A stretch of DNA of 22,518 nt from a virus, in IMG/VR virus record IMGVR_UViG_3300008448_000723, positions 1 to 22,518 of that record. One strand, given 5' to 3'. How positions within the stretch are numbered: position 1 is the first letter of the stretch; every line of letters starts with the position of its first letter. The notes under the pieces were generated by a model. That model did no database searches. It had not been told where the DNA came from and saw only the letters and a program-made list of their open reading frames with translations. The position numbers and the translations under genes were made by a program. Positions 13,068 to 20,151 of this stretch are shown in pieces.

Positions 13068-14780
13068 TTACCTCACTATTCTAGAAAAATTCTTTACCTT
13101 CTCAAACCGAATCACATTTCGGAACTTGTCTTGTAGTATATCACCTTTATGTGAAATAACAAACAGATTAACATCTTCCAACATGTGTAGTATCTTCATT
13201 AGATTTTCAGTACCTTCTGTATCTAGTGAAGAATCAAAGACCTCATCCAGTATCAACAGGTTGGTGTTGGATGAATTCTTTAACTTGGCGACAGCACGCC
13301 ATGTCAGTAACAAGGCCATATCAATACGTTGTTTCTCACCTTCAGAAAACGATGCATATGAAAACTCATCACGGTGCCTAGACTTGATTGTTTCCTTAAA
13401 CGACTCATCGAGGTTGAAGTTGACAAAGAAATCTAAGGTAGATAAATACTTATTGACCAATTTATTAATGATTGGTAAATACTGGCGAACAATCTTTGTT
13501 TTAATGCCTGTATCTTTTAACAACACCGAAGCGGCCTCATAATATGTCTTTGTATCTATTAATGCTCTTAAGTCTTCTTCTAGCTTACTCAAATGATTTG
13601 CGAGTTCTTGTAGCTGGACTTGTTGTGTCTCTGTTGAATCTTTATTTGATTGCAATGCCGCAATCTCTTTTTGTATTTTAACAATATACTTGTTAATCTC
13701 GGTAATAGAAGTACTCTTTGTGGCAATCTGAATCTGTAGTGCCTGAATCTGTTTCTGTACCTCGGAGATAGAATTCAACTTAGTTTGTTCCGCAAGTAAC
13801 TTGGATTCTAATTGTGTCAATCCATGTTCACACTCACCAACTTTTGTACCTAGATTGAGAAGTTCCGTATCTTTGAAATCCGAGGCAATGGCTTGCCTAC
13901 AAGTTGGACAATCATCATTGTGCTGGAAGAAACTGATATCTTTACGTAGTTTGGATAAGTTGCTCTCAATTTGAGATTCAAGCTTTGTAATCTTTTTGAC
14001 CTTATCCTCGACAATAGATTTCTCTGCCACTGATGTTGACAACGTTTCGACCAATGTACTGGCGTTAGCAACTTCTCCATGTAAGGTTTGTATGGCGTTG
14101 TTGTTAGTTTGAATTTCATTCTCATATTGTTTTACCCTTAGGTCATTGTTCTGATTCAACTCATCAATATGTTTCTTCTGCATTTCATGTTTCTGTTTTG
14201 CCAATTCGATCTCACTCTTTTTGGCAACTGACAGTTCTTTGTTCTCAGTCATTCGTTCTTTTACCAAACTGTTCATAGTGGAAAAGATTTGAATGTCTAA
14301 CAAGTCTTCAATGATAGACCTGCGATCACCTGGAGACAACTGCATAAATGGTGTGAATGATGCCGAACCAAGAATCACAATCTGAGTAAATGATTTGTAA
14401 TTCAACTTGAGAATAAACTTCTCTAAGAATTCTTGATAGTCACGCATTGCGGCTTCTTGATTGATTAGAACACCGTCTTGATAAATTTCAAACACATTTG
14501 GTTTGATACCACGAACAATCTTATATGATTTGTTAGCGGTATCAAAACCAACTTCAACCACAGCATCTTTGCCATTGATTGAATTTACAAGTTGGGGTTT
14601 GTTAATGCTGCGAAATGGTTTGCCAAACAAAGAGAAACACAATGCATCTAACATTGTGCTCTTGCCTGAACCATTTTCACCGACTACTAGTGTGTTGTGT
14701 GAGTTGTCCAACTTGATTTCAGTCCAACTGTTGCCAGTGGATAGAAAGTTCTTCCAACGAATATAACGAAAAACAAGCAT
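13068..14780 (-). CDS. 46: Recombination nuclease subunit gp46 (SbcC/Rad50-like)
   Basis: ATPase subunit of the gp46/gp47 complex, which resects DNA ends for recombination-dependent replication and degrades host DNA. The 570 residues (T4: 560) show Walker A GENGSGKS (34-41), a long coiled-coil interrupted by the zinc hook CPTC (291-294), the ABC signature SFSEGEKQR (477-485) and Walker B LLILDEVFDSSLD (508-520) with its D-loop. The start is one base after the stop of an HNH gene, whose last codons occupy the region where a ribosome binding site would be; only a poor GGC is present, so translation may be coupled to the HNH gene. Confidence 0.97.
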   Translation of the reverse strand: MLVFRYIRWKNFLSTGNSWTEIKLDNSHNTLVVGENGSGKSTMLDALCFSLFGKPFRSINKPQLVNSINGKDAVVEVGFDTANKSYKIVRGIKPNVFEIYQDGVLINQEAAMRDYQEFLEKFILKLNYKSFTQIVILGSASFTPFMQLSPGDRRSIIEDLLDIQIFSTMNSLVKERMTENKELSVAKKSEIELAKQKHEMQKKHIDELNQNNDLRVKQYENEIQTNNNAIQTLHGEVANASTLVETLSTSVAEKSIVEDKVKKITKLESQIESNLSKLRKDISFFQHNDDCPTCRQAIASDFKDTELLNLGTKVGECEHGLTQLESKLLAEQTKLNSISEVQKQIQALQIQIATKSTSITEINKYIVKIQKEIAALQSNKDSTETQQVQLQELANHLSKLEEDLRALIDTKTYYEAASVLLKDTGIKTKIVRQYLPIINKLVNKYLSTLDFFVNFNLDESFKETIKSRHRDEFSYASFSEGEKQRIDMALLLTWRAVAKLKNSSNTNLLILDEVFDSSLDTEGTENLMKILHMLEDVNLFVISHKGDILQDKFRNVIRFEKVKNFSRIVR

Positions 14781-14781
14781 A

Positions 14782-15075
14782 TTATTTTTTGCCTTTTACA
14801 ATATTTTCTCTCCAAGGCAACATTTGTAAGTTGCCAATTTCAGATATTTCTTCGGCCGAAATGTTATTTTCAAATCCTTTTTTGCAAGATATGATATGAT
14901 CCAGATGATAACCACCTTCTATGCCAGCAAGTGTTCTCTTATATCCATTAGGATTAATTATTTTTTTATTCATCATATATGTTTGTTCTGTTAATTTTGT
15001 AACTCTATTTCTATATCTTCTAAATTCTGGTGTATCTTTCTTAAATCTTGTTTTTTTATATTCTTCTGTTTGCAT
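14782..15075 (-). CDS. HNH endonuclease between gp47 and gp46
   Basis: A 97-residue compact HNH nuclease. The catalytic block is GGYHLDHIISCKKGFENNI (54-72, with the DH pair) followed by EISEIGNLQMLPWRENIVKGKK, typical of small phage HNH proteins in which the N of NLQ and the later N form the rest of the motif. It occupies the gap between gp47 and gp46, adjacent in T4 only with small genes between. AT-rich compared with gp46 and gp47. No Shine-Dalgarno is evident. Its stop is one base before the gp46 ATG, so insertion has not broken either neighbour. Confidence 0.85.
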   Translation of the reverse strand: MQTEEYKKTRFKKDTPEFRRYRNRVTKLTEQTYMMNKKIINPNGYKRTLAGIEGGYHLDHIISCKKGFENNISAEEISEIGNLQMLPWRENIVKGKK

Positions 15076-15087
15076 ATCTAAAAATAA

Positions 15088-16158
15088 TCATTCTGAAGTT
15101 TCTGTATTCAATGCCTCAACGTATAATTCTTTCATTAAGTTCTTGAGTTTATCACGTTCTACATTAATTGTCAAGTTATCTATGTACTTTGATAGTATGG
15201 TCATTGTATCTTCTGCCTGATCCACAATATCGGCATCAATGTCGGTATCATAATCATTGAAGTCTTCAACAATGGATATATCAGCTGCACCAGATTTATA
15301 TAGATTATCCAATACTGTATCGAACAGGTAAGGATTCTGTTTGTTTATTACAACAACTTTAATGTAACACTCTTTGTATAAACTAAAGTCATGTGTCTTC
15401 CAATCTTCAAATGATTGTGCGCCATCATCATATGTTATCTTATGAAACATCTTATGTGGATTTGGTACAAATGTCAACTCTCTTGTGTCGGTATCAAAGA
15501 TATGAAAGCCACGTTGGTCATTATAATCTGCCCAAGTAATTTCATACTGATTACCCAAATAAGAAATGTTGCCATCACTTGATTTGTGGTGAAAGTGGCC
15601 AGACAATACAGTATCGAATCGGTCAAACATCTTCTTTTCTAAGCCTGTATGGCAAATATTACCTTTGTCCATTTCAAAGCCAGCAATCTCAAAGTGACCA
15701 AATACAATCTGTGCGGTTGTTTGTTGTACATCATCTAAGGTTTCTTGGTAATTACTAGAATTAATCCAAGGCACCATCAATACTTCTGTACCATCATAGT
15801 TCTTCTTTACTGGACTTGTGTACACATTTATGTTATCATAGTGGTCAAACAACTCATTCATGGCATTGATTTCATTTGTGTTCTTGTAAGTCACATCGTG
15901 ATTACCTACAATTACATCCATGGTAATGCCTTCGTTCTTTAACACATCAAAGAATCGTTTACGCCACGAATTCAGAATAACATAGTTAATAAACTTTCTT
16001 CGGTCTACCACATCACCAAGGTGGCAGATATGTTTAATGTCGTGTTCTTTCAAATAAGGAAAGAATGTACCTTCCCAGAATTTGAAGAAGTATTCATTAA
16101 AAGGTAAACTATCACCACGAGCACCCGCATGGGTATCATTTATAATTGCCAGCTTCAT
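15088..16158 (-). CDS. 47: Recombination nuclease subunit gp47 (SbcD/Mre11-like)
   Basis: Metal-dependent nuclease partner of gp46. The five calcineurin-type phosphoesterase motifs are clear: INDTHAG (6-12), GDVVDRR (48-54), GNHD (85-88), FGHFE (153-157) and SGHFHH (186-191). The 356 residues compare with 339 in T4. An acidic C-terminal part (DYDTDIDADIVDQAED) precedes a final helix likely to contact gp46. Its ATG overlaps the stop of an upstream HNH gene (ATGA), implying translational coupling. Confidence 0.97.
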   Translation of the reverse strand: MKLAIINDTHAGARGDSLPFNEYFFKFWEGTFFPYLKEHDIKHICHLGDVVDRRKFINYVILNSWRKRFFDVLKNEGITMDVIVGNHDVTYKNTNEINAMNELFDHYDNINVYTSPVKKNYDGTEVLMVPWINSSNYQETLDDVQQTTAQIVFGHFEIAGFEMDKGNICHTGLEKKMFDRFDTVLSGHFHHKSSDGNISYLGNQYEITWADYNDQRGFHIFDTDTRELTFVPNPHKMFHKITYDDGAQSFEDWKTHDFSLYKECYIKVVVINKQNPYLFDTVLDNLYKSGAADISIVEDFNDYDTDIDADIVDQAEDTMTILSKYIDNLTINVERDKLKNLMKELYVEALNTETSE

Positions 16159-16526
16159 AGTATTTTATTTTCTTCAATATATTCTATAAGTTTTTTAACT
16201 CGGTCGATATCTTCTTTTAGTAAACCTAAAGAAGTATTACAGTTTGAACAAAGTAGTTTTCTAATATTACCTGTTATATGACAATGGTCAACACTTAAAC
16301 TTTTTTTCTGTTCAGTATAATGTTTTTCACCAATATAACAATTACCATTCTGTTCAAATAACATCTTATTGTAATCTTCTAGAGATATACCATAGTTCCT
16401 AATCAACATCCTATTTTTAGATTTATCTTTATTATTTGCATAATACTCCTTCATTGCTTGTTTGCGTTCAGTTGTATTGTTATATTTTAATAAAGTAACT
16501 TTTCTTTTTTCTGGTGTAGTTCTCAT
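16155..16526 (-). CDS. Endonuclease VII-like HNH protein with an altered zinc site
   Basis: A 123-residue protein of the recombination endonuclease VII-like HNH family. A basic N-terminus (TTPEKRKVTLLKY...YYANNKDKSKNR) is followed by YGISLEDYNKMLFEQNGNC (about 45-63), LSVDHCHITGNIRKLLCSNCN (77-97) and LGLLKEDIDRVKKLIEYI. VDHCH is the catalytic segment and CSNC one zinc pair. The other pair, normally CxxC right after QNGNC, reads CYIGEK: the second cysteine is missing. The protein may therefore be unstable or use another ligand. ATG follows TAGGAG, and a perfect late box lies just upstream. It ends overlapping gp47. Confidence 0.85.
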   Translation of the reverse strand: MRTTPEKRKVTLLKYNNTTERKQAMKEYYANNKDKSKNRMLIRNYGISLEDYNKMLFEQNGNCYIGEKHYTEQKKSLSVDHCHITGNIRKLLCSNCNTSLGLLKEDIDRVKKLIEYIEENKIL

Positions 16527-16554
16527 TTTTTCTCCTATTAATTGGTATCATTAA

Positions 16555-16562
16555 TATTTATA
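16555..16562 (-). promoter_or_regulatory. T4-type late promoter box
   Basis: Minus strand TATAAATA, an exact match to the T4 late -10 element recognised by gp55, between the gp55 gene and the HNH gene. It lies 28 bases before the HNH ATG, leaving room for a leader that contains TAGGAG. Confidence 0.65.
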
Positions 16563-16591
16563 AAAAAACGATTTTCAACGACACTAAATCT

Positions 16592-17134
16592 TCATTTATC
16601 TTCATCAATCTCTTCAATGAACTTTTCAAGTCCTTTAGTTTTACTTTCTTTTTTCTTCTTTTTGTTTTCTTCAAAGTTGTAAATGAATTCGGAAATGTTT
16701 TCATACAACTGGAACTGTTTGTTGGCTCCGTCATCATCAGATAGAAATTCACCCTCATCTAGTATGCCGAACATCTCTGTTGCCTTATACTTAACATACA
16801 GTTGTTTCTTCTCACGCATAATTCGTCTGAGAAAAGCATAATATATGATTTGAGTAAAATAAGCAAATGGATTCTTACTCTTTACCGGATCAAAGTTGCG
16901 AAAGTACATCAGGCAATTCTCAACACCATCACTCATCATCTCATCACGGAAGGAATAGGAAATAAAGTTTGGTTTTCTAGACAAGTGTTCCGCAATTTTC
17001 AGGAAACATTCACCAATATAATTTGGAATCTGTGGATCTTCCTTACCATCCTTCTTTGCGGTTTCACAATCCTCACGGTATTGAATTAGAGCCTTCAGAA
17101 AGTCGGCGTTGTTCACATAATGTTTAGTACTCAT
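16592..17134 (-). CDS. 55: Late-transcription sigma factor gp55
   Basis: Phage sigma factor that directs host RNA polymerase to TATAAATA late promoters, activated in T4 by gp45 and gp33. The 180 residues (T4: 185) contain the conserved stretch PNFISYSFRDEMMSDGVENC (about 54-73) followed by LMYFRNFDPVKSKNPFAYFTQI and AFLRRIMREKKQ, corresponding to sigma region 2. The C-terminus is a lysine-rich charged tail with the clamp-binding-like final acidic stretch. A weak AAGG precedes the ATG. Its neighbour downstream carries a perfect late box, the sequence this protein should read. Confidence 0.95.
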   Translation of the reverse strand: MSTKHYVNNADFLKALIQYREDCETAKKDGKEDPQIPNYIGECFLKIAEHLSRKPNFISYSFRDEMMSDGVENCLMYFRNFDPVKSKNPFAYFTQIIYYAFLRRIMREKKQLYVKYKATEMFGILDEGEFLSDDDGANKQFQLYENISEFIYNFEENKKKKKESKTKGLEKFIEEIDEDK

Positions 17135-17141
17135 ATTTGCC

Positions 17142-17201
17142 TTATTTAACGCTTGACACGTTGGTTGGTTTAATCATATAATTGCGGTGTTGCTGTTTCA
17201 T
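17142..17201 (-). CDS. Possible 19-aa leader peptide before gp55
   Basis: A short frame MKQQHRNYMIKPTNVSSVK starts one base after the stop of the Sm-like gene and ends seven bases before the gp55 start, filling the gap. No Shine-Dalgarno is seen, but the position would let ribosomes terminate and restart through to gp55. It may be chance. Confidence 0.25.
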   Translation of the reverse strand: MKQQHRNYMIKPTNVSSVK

Positions 17202-17202
17202 G

Positions 17203-17610
17203 TTAATGGATTACACTGTTAGTTTTCTCTTCCATTACTTGTTCTAGGTTATCCAATTCAGAATGATCCATTGCACCAAGTAATCTCTCTCTCAAAATCT
17301 CTTCCGAGTTTTCAGTAGATAACAAATACTTCTCTACTATATTCAGGTAGTAATCAACCATATCATCTTTCAATTCCAATATAGTCACAATTTCTGCAAG
17401 GTCGATGACAGCGGCATCGACTTTAATCAACTCACTAGGCAACCATGGCATCATAGCCAATATAGTTGCACCAGTTGGAATCCTACGAAAAACTAATTTC
17501 ATAGGGTGTTGCAGAATAACACTATTGGACTCTATGTCTTCAACAAAGGCGGAGATAATGTCATCGCCTGTTGCCAATCTAAAAAGTTTAATTGATAATT
17601 CGTTGTTCAT
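17203..17610 (-). CDS. Sm-like fold protein between uvsW and gp55
   Basis: A 135-residue protein. The first 70 residues (IKLFRLATGDDIISAFVED, then SNSVILQHPMKLVF and a strand ending MMPWLP) read like the small Sm/LSm-type beta-barrel proteins common in T4-like phages of aquatic bacteria. The rest is helical and acidic. Function is not established; an RNA-binding role would fit the fold, but the sequence does not prove it. It starts inside the uvsW stop (ATGA overlap), so it is co-translated with uvsW and precedes gp55. Confidence 0.7.
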   Translation of the reverse strand: MNNELSIKLFRLATGDDIISAFVEDIESNSVILQHPMKLVFRRIPTGATILAMMPWLPSELIKVDAAVIDLAEIVTILELKDDMVDYYLNIVEKYLLSTENSEEILRERLLGAMDHSELDNLEQVMEEKTNSVIH

Positions 17611-19070
17611 TCTTTTATATCTACGTTGTAAAATTTATATTCAAACTTTTCTTCATCGTATATTTTAACACGGTCCAAAAGGTGAAGCAAGGTAAAATTG
17701 GTATGTTTGCCTGTTCTAAAATCATCTGCGATATCATATAACACAGCTTGGTCTTTGTTATCACCTAATCGTAATACACGGCCAATAGATTGTAAGTTTC
17801 TAATCCTGGACTTAGATGGTGATGCAAATATTACATTGTGTAGATTACGAATATTAATACCAGTAGAGAATGTACCATAAGATGCAACAATGATTGCATT
17901 AGTTTCTTTTTCTGTTACGGCACGAACATTCTCACGTTCTTCTACATCAGTACCACCATAAACAAAAGATATTGTTCTATCTATGTTACTGTCTTTGATG
18001 TGTTCATATAAAAACTTGCCATGTTTATCCACATATTGGAATAATACAAGTGTGTTACCTTCTAACGATAGAGTTAGATTCTTAATGAAATCATTTCTTT
18101 TTCTACTAGCAACAATGTAATCCATTTCAGCATTGTAATCCCAATTTCTGGATTCTTTACATACAACATCTGGATATTTTAGTACAATACATTTGATTTT
18201 AAAATCAGCAGCATGTTTGTTTTCAATCAATTCTTTAGTTGTTGTTGCCTTATGAACTGCACCAAACAAACCTTCTAATACTAATCTGTGTGTCTGAGTG
18301 CCATCTAATGTTCCAGTACATCCAACACGCATGGACGCATTCACACAACCAGATAGTATGGTTGTCAGAGACTTTGCTTTAAACTGGTGGGCCTCATCAC
18401 CTAGTACATAATCAAACTGTTCAAAGTATTCTTTCTCTCTGTTGTAGATGGATTGCCATGTTGTGATAGTTAAAAACTTATCTGTGTGTTTATCTTTACC
18501 TGCATACTGTCGGTGACAATACGTATCAACATCATAACCATATGACTTGAAATCAGAATACATTTGTTCAACCAATGATGTGGTTGGTACAATTAATAAA
18601 CCTTTAGAGTGATTCTGTTCTTGTATCTTAGAAAGAATGAGATACAATATAAGAGATTTGCCTGATGCTGTTGGTGATAATAACAACATTCGTTTGTTAC
18701 GAATGGCTTTTACGAATGCATCTAGTTGGTAATCACGTACCTCTAGTGGCAAGTTTAATGATGTAATGAATTCTTTTGCTTCGTGTACAGAGAAGTTAGT
18801 TGTGATATTAACTTCTTTTTCCAGTTCTAATGTGTATTCACGTTCTTCACAAAACTTTTGAATGTATGGAACTAGACCATGATAGATATTAAATGTTCTT
18901 AGGTCTGCCAATCTAATCTTGCCGTCCCATATGCGAGACTTATAAGCAGGAGTAAACTGGTAACCTGGAACATAGAATGTGAAATAATCACTTAACTCTT
19001 GTGCTATGTTTCTTTCACATTCAAACCTAATGTAAGCTTCATTAAGTTTTTTTAATATCAAATCTGCCAT
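17607..19070 (-). CDS. uvsW: UvsW DNA/RNA helicase
   Basis: SF2 helicase that unwinds R-loops and branched DNA, shutting off origin-dependent replication and promoting recombination-dependent replication. Starting at 19070 (MADLILKK), which overlaps the uvsY stop as TAATG, gives 487 residues (T4: 503). The N-terminal domain has FTPAYKSRIWDGKIRL, as in T4 (FNPRFRYGNWDGRIRL). Helicase motifs: SPTASGKS (132-139), GDEAH (224-228), CTGTLDG (251-257), VASYGTFSTGINIRNLHNVI (395-414) and QSIGRVLR (427-434). The longer upstream start would lie inside uvsY and is not needed. Confidence 0.96.
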   Translation of the reverse strand: MADLILKKLNEAYIRFECERNIAQELSDYFTFYVPGYQFTPAYKSRIWDGKIRLADLRTFNIYHGLVPYIQKFCEEREYTLELEKEVNITTNFSVHEAKEFITSLNLPLEVRDYQLDAFVKAIRNKRMLLLSPTASGKSLILYLILSKIQEQNHSKGLLIVPTTSLVEQMYSDFKSYGYDVDTYCHRQYAGKDKHTDKFLTITTWQSIYNREKEYFEQFDYVLGDEAHQFKAKSLTTILSGCVNASMRVGCTGTLDGTQTHRLVLEGLFGAVHKATTTKELIENKHAADFKIKCIVLKYPDVVCKESRNWDYNAEMDYIVASRKRNDFIKNLTLSLEGNTLVLFQYVDKHGKFLYEHIKDSNIDRTISFVYGGTDVEERENVRAVTEKETNAIIVASYGTFSTGINIRNLHNVIFASPSKSRIRNLQSIGRVLRLGDNKDQAVLYDIADDFRTGKHTNFTLLHLLDRVKIYDEEKFEYKFYNVDIKE

Positions 19071-19507
19071 TAACCTATGCCTTGTATGAACCTCTCCCAA
19101 GCAATATAGTCACGTAACTGAAATGTACGACTGTTGAGTTCCTTCATAATACTTTGGCAAACATCAACTATTTCATCATGCATTATTTTGCTGGCAGAGA
19201 GTTTGTTTAAATCTTCATCACTATCAAAGTATGTAGTAATGTCGGATTTGAGTACAAATGGAAATGGTTCCCATCCGTATTTTTTTAATTCGTCATCATC
19301 CATTTTGCCTGTATAATATTCCCACTTTATTTTTTTATATTTGTTAAACTTAAACTCAGCTTCTTTAGAAAGAAGTCTGTGCTTGGACATGATAGTCAAG
19401 TACTTCGAGTGTAGTTGTGGAATATTAATCAGTTCAACGTTGGGTTGTGTGCGGTCAATCTGTGCATCTTTACGCCACATCTCCAACAGTTCTTCAAGTT
19501 TAGTCAT
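19070..19507 (-). CDS. uvsY: UvsY recombination mediator
   Basis: UvsY loads the UvsX recombinase onto single-stranded DNA coated with gp32. The 145 residues (T4: 137) match the family in layout: an N-terminal LEELLEMWRKDAQID helix, LHSKYLTIMSKHRLLSKEAEFKFNKYKKIKWEYYTGKMD in the middle and a C-terminal helix ending with IAWERFIQGIG. The downstream neighbour is uvsW, as in cyanophages. It has its own near-consensus promoter and a strong AGGAGG ribosome binding site that can be hidden in a hairpin in longer transcripts. Confidence 0.93.
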   Translation of the reverse strand: MTKLEELLEMWRKDAQIDRTQPNVELINIPQLHSKYLTIMSKHRLLSKEAEFKFNKYKKIKWEYYTGKMDDDELKKYGWEPFPFVLKSDITTYFDSDEDLNKLSASKIMHDEIVDVCQSIMKELNSRTFQLRDYIAWERFIQGIG

Positions 19508-19512
19508 AGAGC

Positions 19513-19526
19513 CTCCTAGTTAGGAG
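19513..19526 (-). promoter_or_regulatory. Hairpin covering the uvsY ribosome binding site
   Basis: Minus strand CTCCT (19526-19522), loop AACT, AGGAG (19517-19513). The right arm is the uvsY Shine-Dalgarno (AGGAGG, ATG at 19507). The left arm overlaps the promoter -10, so only transcripts starting further upstream contain it. Confidence 0.6.
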
Positions 19527-19553
19527 TATACATTATAAATTACAGTTTGTCAA
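19525..19553 (-). promoter_or_regulatory. Sigma-70 promoter for uvsY
   Basis: Minus strand TTGACA (19548-19553), 17-bp spacer, TATACT (19525-19530): eleven of twelve hexamer bases match. The -35 lies in the last codons of the tail tube gene. Expected start about 19518. Confidence 0.75.
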
Positions 19554-20076
19554 TATCGTAATAGGTAAATCTGAATGTGGCATCGGCAGTAATGATATTC
19601 TCAGGTGTGTCGGTAGATGACATGGCGAATGAAGATATGCTTGTTGGGAATACTTCGTAGAATTTAAATCGGTACAATGGAATATTTGATGATGACAATA
19701 TGGTAATTGTTGCATCAGAATATTGGGGACCTGTAGTTTTACCTAAAGTTGAATATCGATTCAAGTTTGCCAAGTTTTGATACTCAGAGTAATCTTTAGG
19801 GAATGTCATGGCACGAATCCAATCGTGTACTTCTTTCCATGCCTGTAGTTCTTCGTCAACCATAAAGGTTACGTTTAACAAGTCATAGATGGCCTTCTCA
19901 CCAGGAATGTACATGTCAACGAAAGGTGTTGGCTTTGGTATTTCCGACAATGAAACTCCAGGTACCGTTACCGTTTGGCAAAAGTACTGCATGTTTGGTA
20001 GTCGACCAAAGTTTAACTCAAATTTATTTGGATGAATTAAATTTGGATTTGATGGGTTTCTTGTTAGTGCTGTCAT
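19540..20076 (-). CDS. Tail tube family protein (gp19-like)
   Basis: A 178-residue structural protein with the layout of the T4 gp19 tail tube fold: NKFELNFGRLPNMQYFCQTVTVPGV (17-41), PFVDMYIPGEKAIYDLLNVTFMVDEELQAWKEVHDWI (about 51-87) and a C-terminal beta sheet (PLYRFKFYEVFPTSISS...FRFTYYDIDKL). Gene 19-type proteins form the inner tube of the contractile tail; paralogues such as the tube initiator gp54 share the fold, so the exact role is open. The gene follows the gp23 terminator and has a late-like box but no Shine-Dalgarno. No upstream in-frame start fits better. Confidence 0.75.
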   Translation of the reverse strand: MTALTRNPSNPNLIHPNKFELNFGRLPNMQYFCQTVTVPGVSLSEIPKPTPFVDMYIPGEKAIYDLLNVTFMVDEELQAWKEVHDWIRAMTFPKDYSEYQNLANLNRYSTLGKTTGPQYSDATITILSSSNIPLYRFKFYEVFPTSISSFAMSSTDTPENIITADATFRFTYYDIDKL

Positions 20077-20081
20077 ACGTA

Positions 20082-20089
20082 TATTTAGG
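20082..20089 (-). promoter_or_regulatory. Late-like promoter box before tail tube gene
   Basis: Minus strand CCTAAATA shares the six bases TAAATA with the T4 late box. It lies five bases before the ATG, between the gp23 terminator and the gene, so a transcript from it would be almost leaderless. Confidence 0.35.
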
Positions 20090-20091
20090 CG

Positions 20092-20122
20092 AAAAAAAAG
20101 AGAAGGTCTTTCGACCCTCTCT
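20092..20122 (-). terminator. Strong intrinsic terminator after gp23
   Basis: Minus strand AGAGAGGGTC, GAAA loop, GACCTTCTCT (10 pairs, one G-U), then eight T residues. A stable GAAA tetraloop and long T-run make this the strongest terminator in the window, fitting the very high expression of the capsid gene. Confidence 0.92.
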
Positions 20123-20129
20123 TTTAAGT

Positions 20130-20150
20130 AACCCTCTTAACGGGGTTTTT
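20130..20150 (+). terminator. Second hairpin, oriented to stop plus-strand transcription
   Basis: AACCC (20130-20134) and GGGTT (20143-20147) enclose an 8-base loop and are followed by T-rich sequence on the plus strand. With no plus-strand gene here, it may block antisense transcription into gp23 or act as a 3' stabilising stem for gp23 mRNA. Confidence 0.35.
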
Positions 20151-20151
20151 A

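Noticed and set aside
13126-13542. Plus-strand frame of 138 codons opposite gp46
   Set aside because: Antisense to the conserved ABC signature and Walker B region, whose codon bias explains the open frame.
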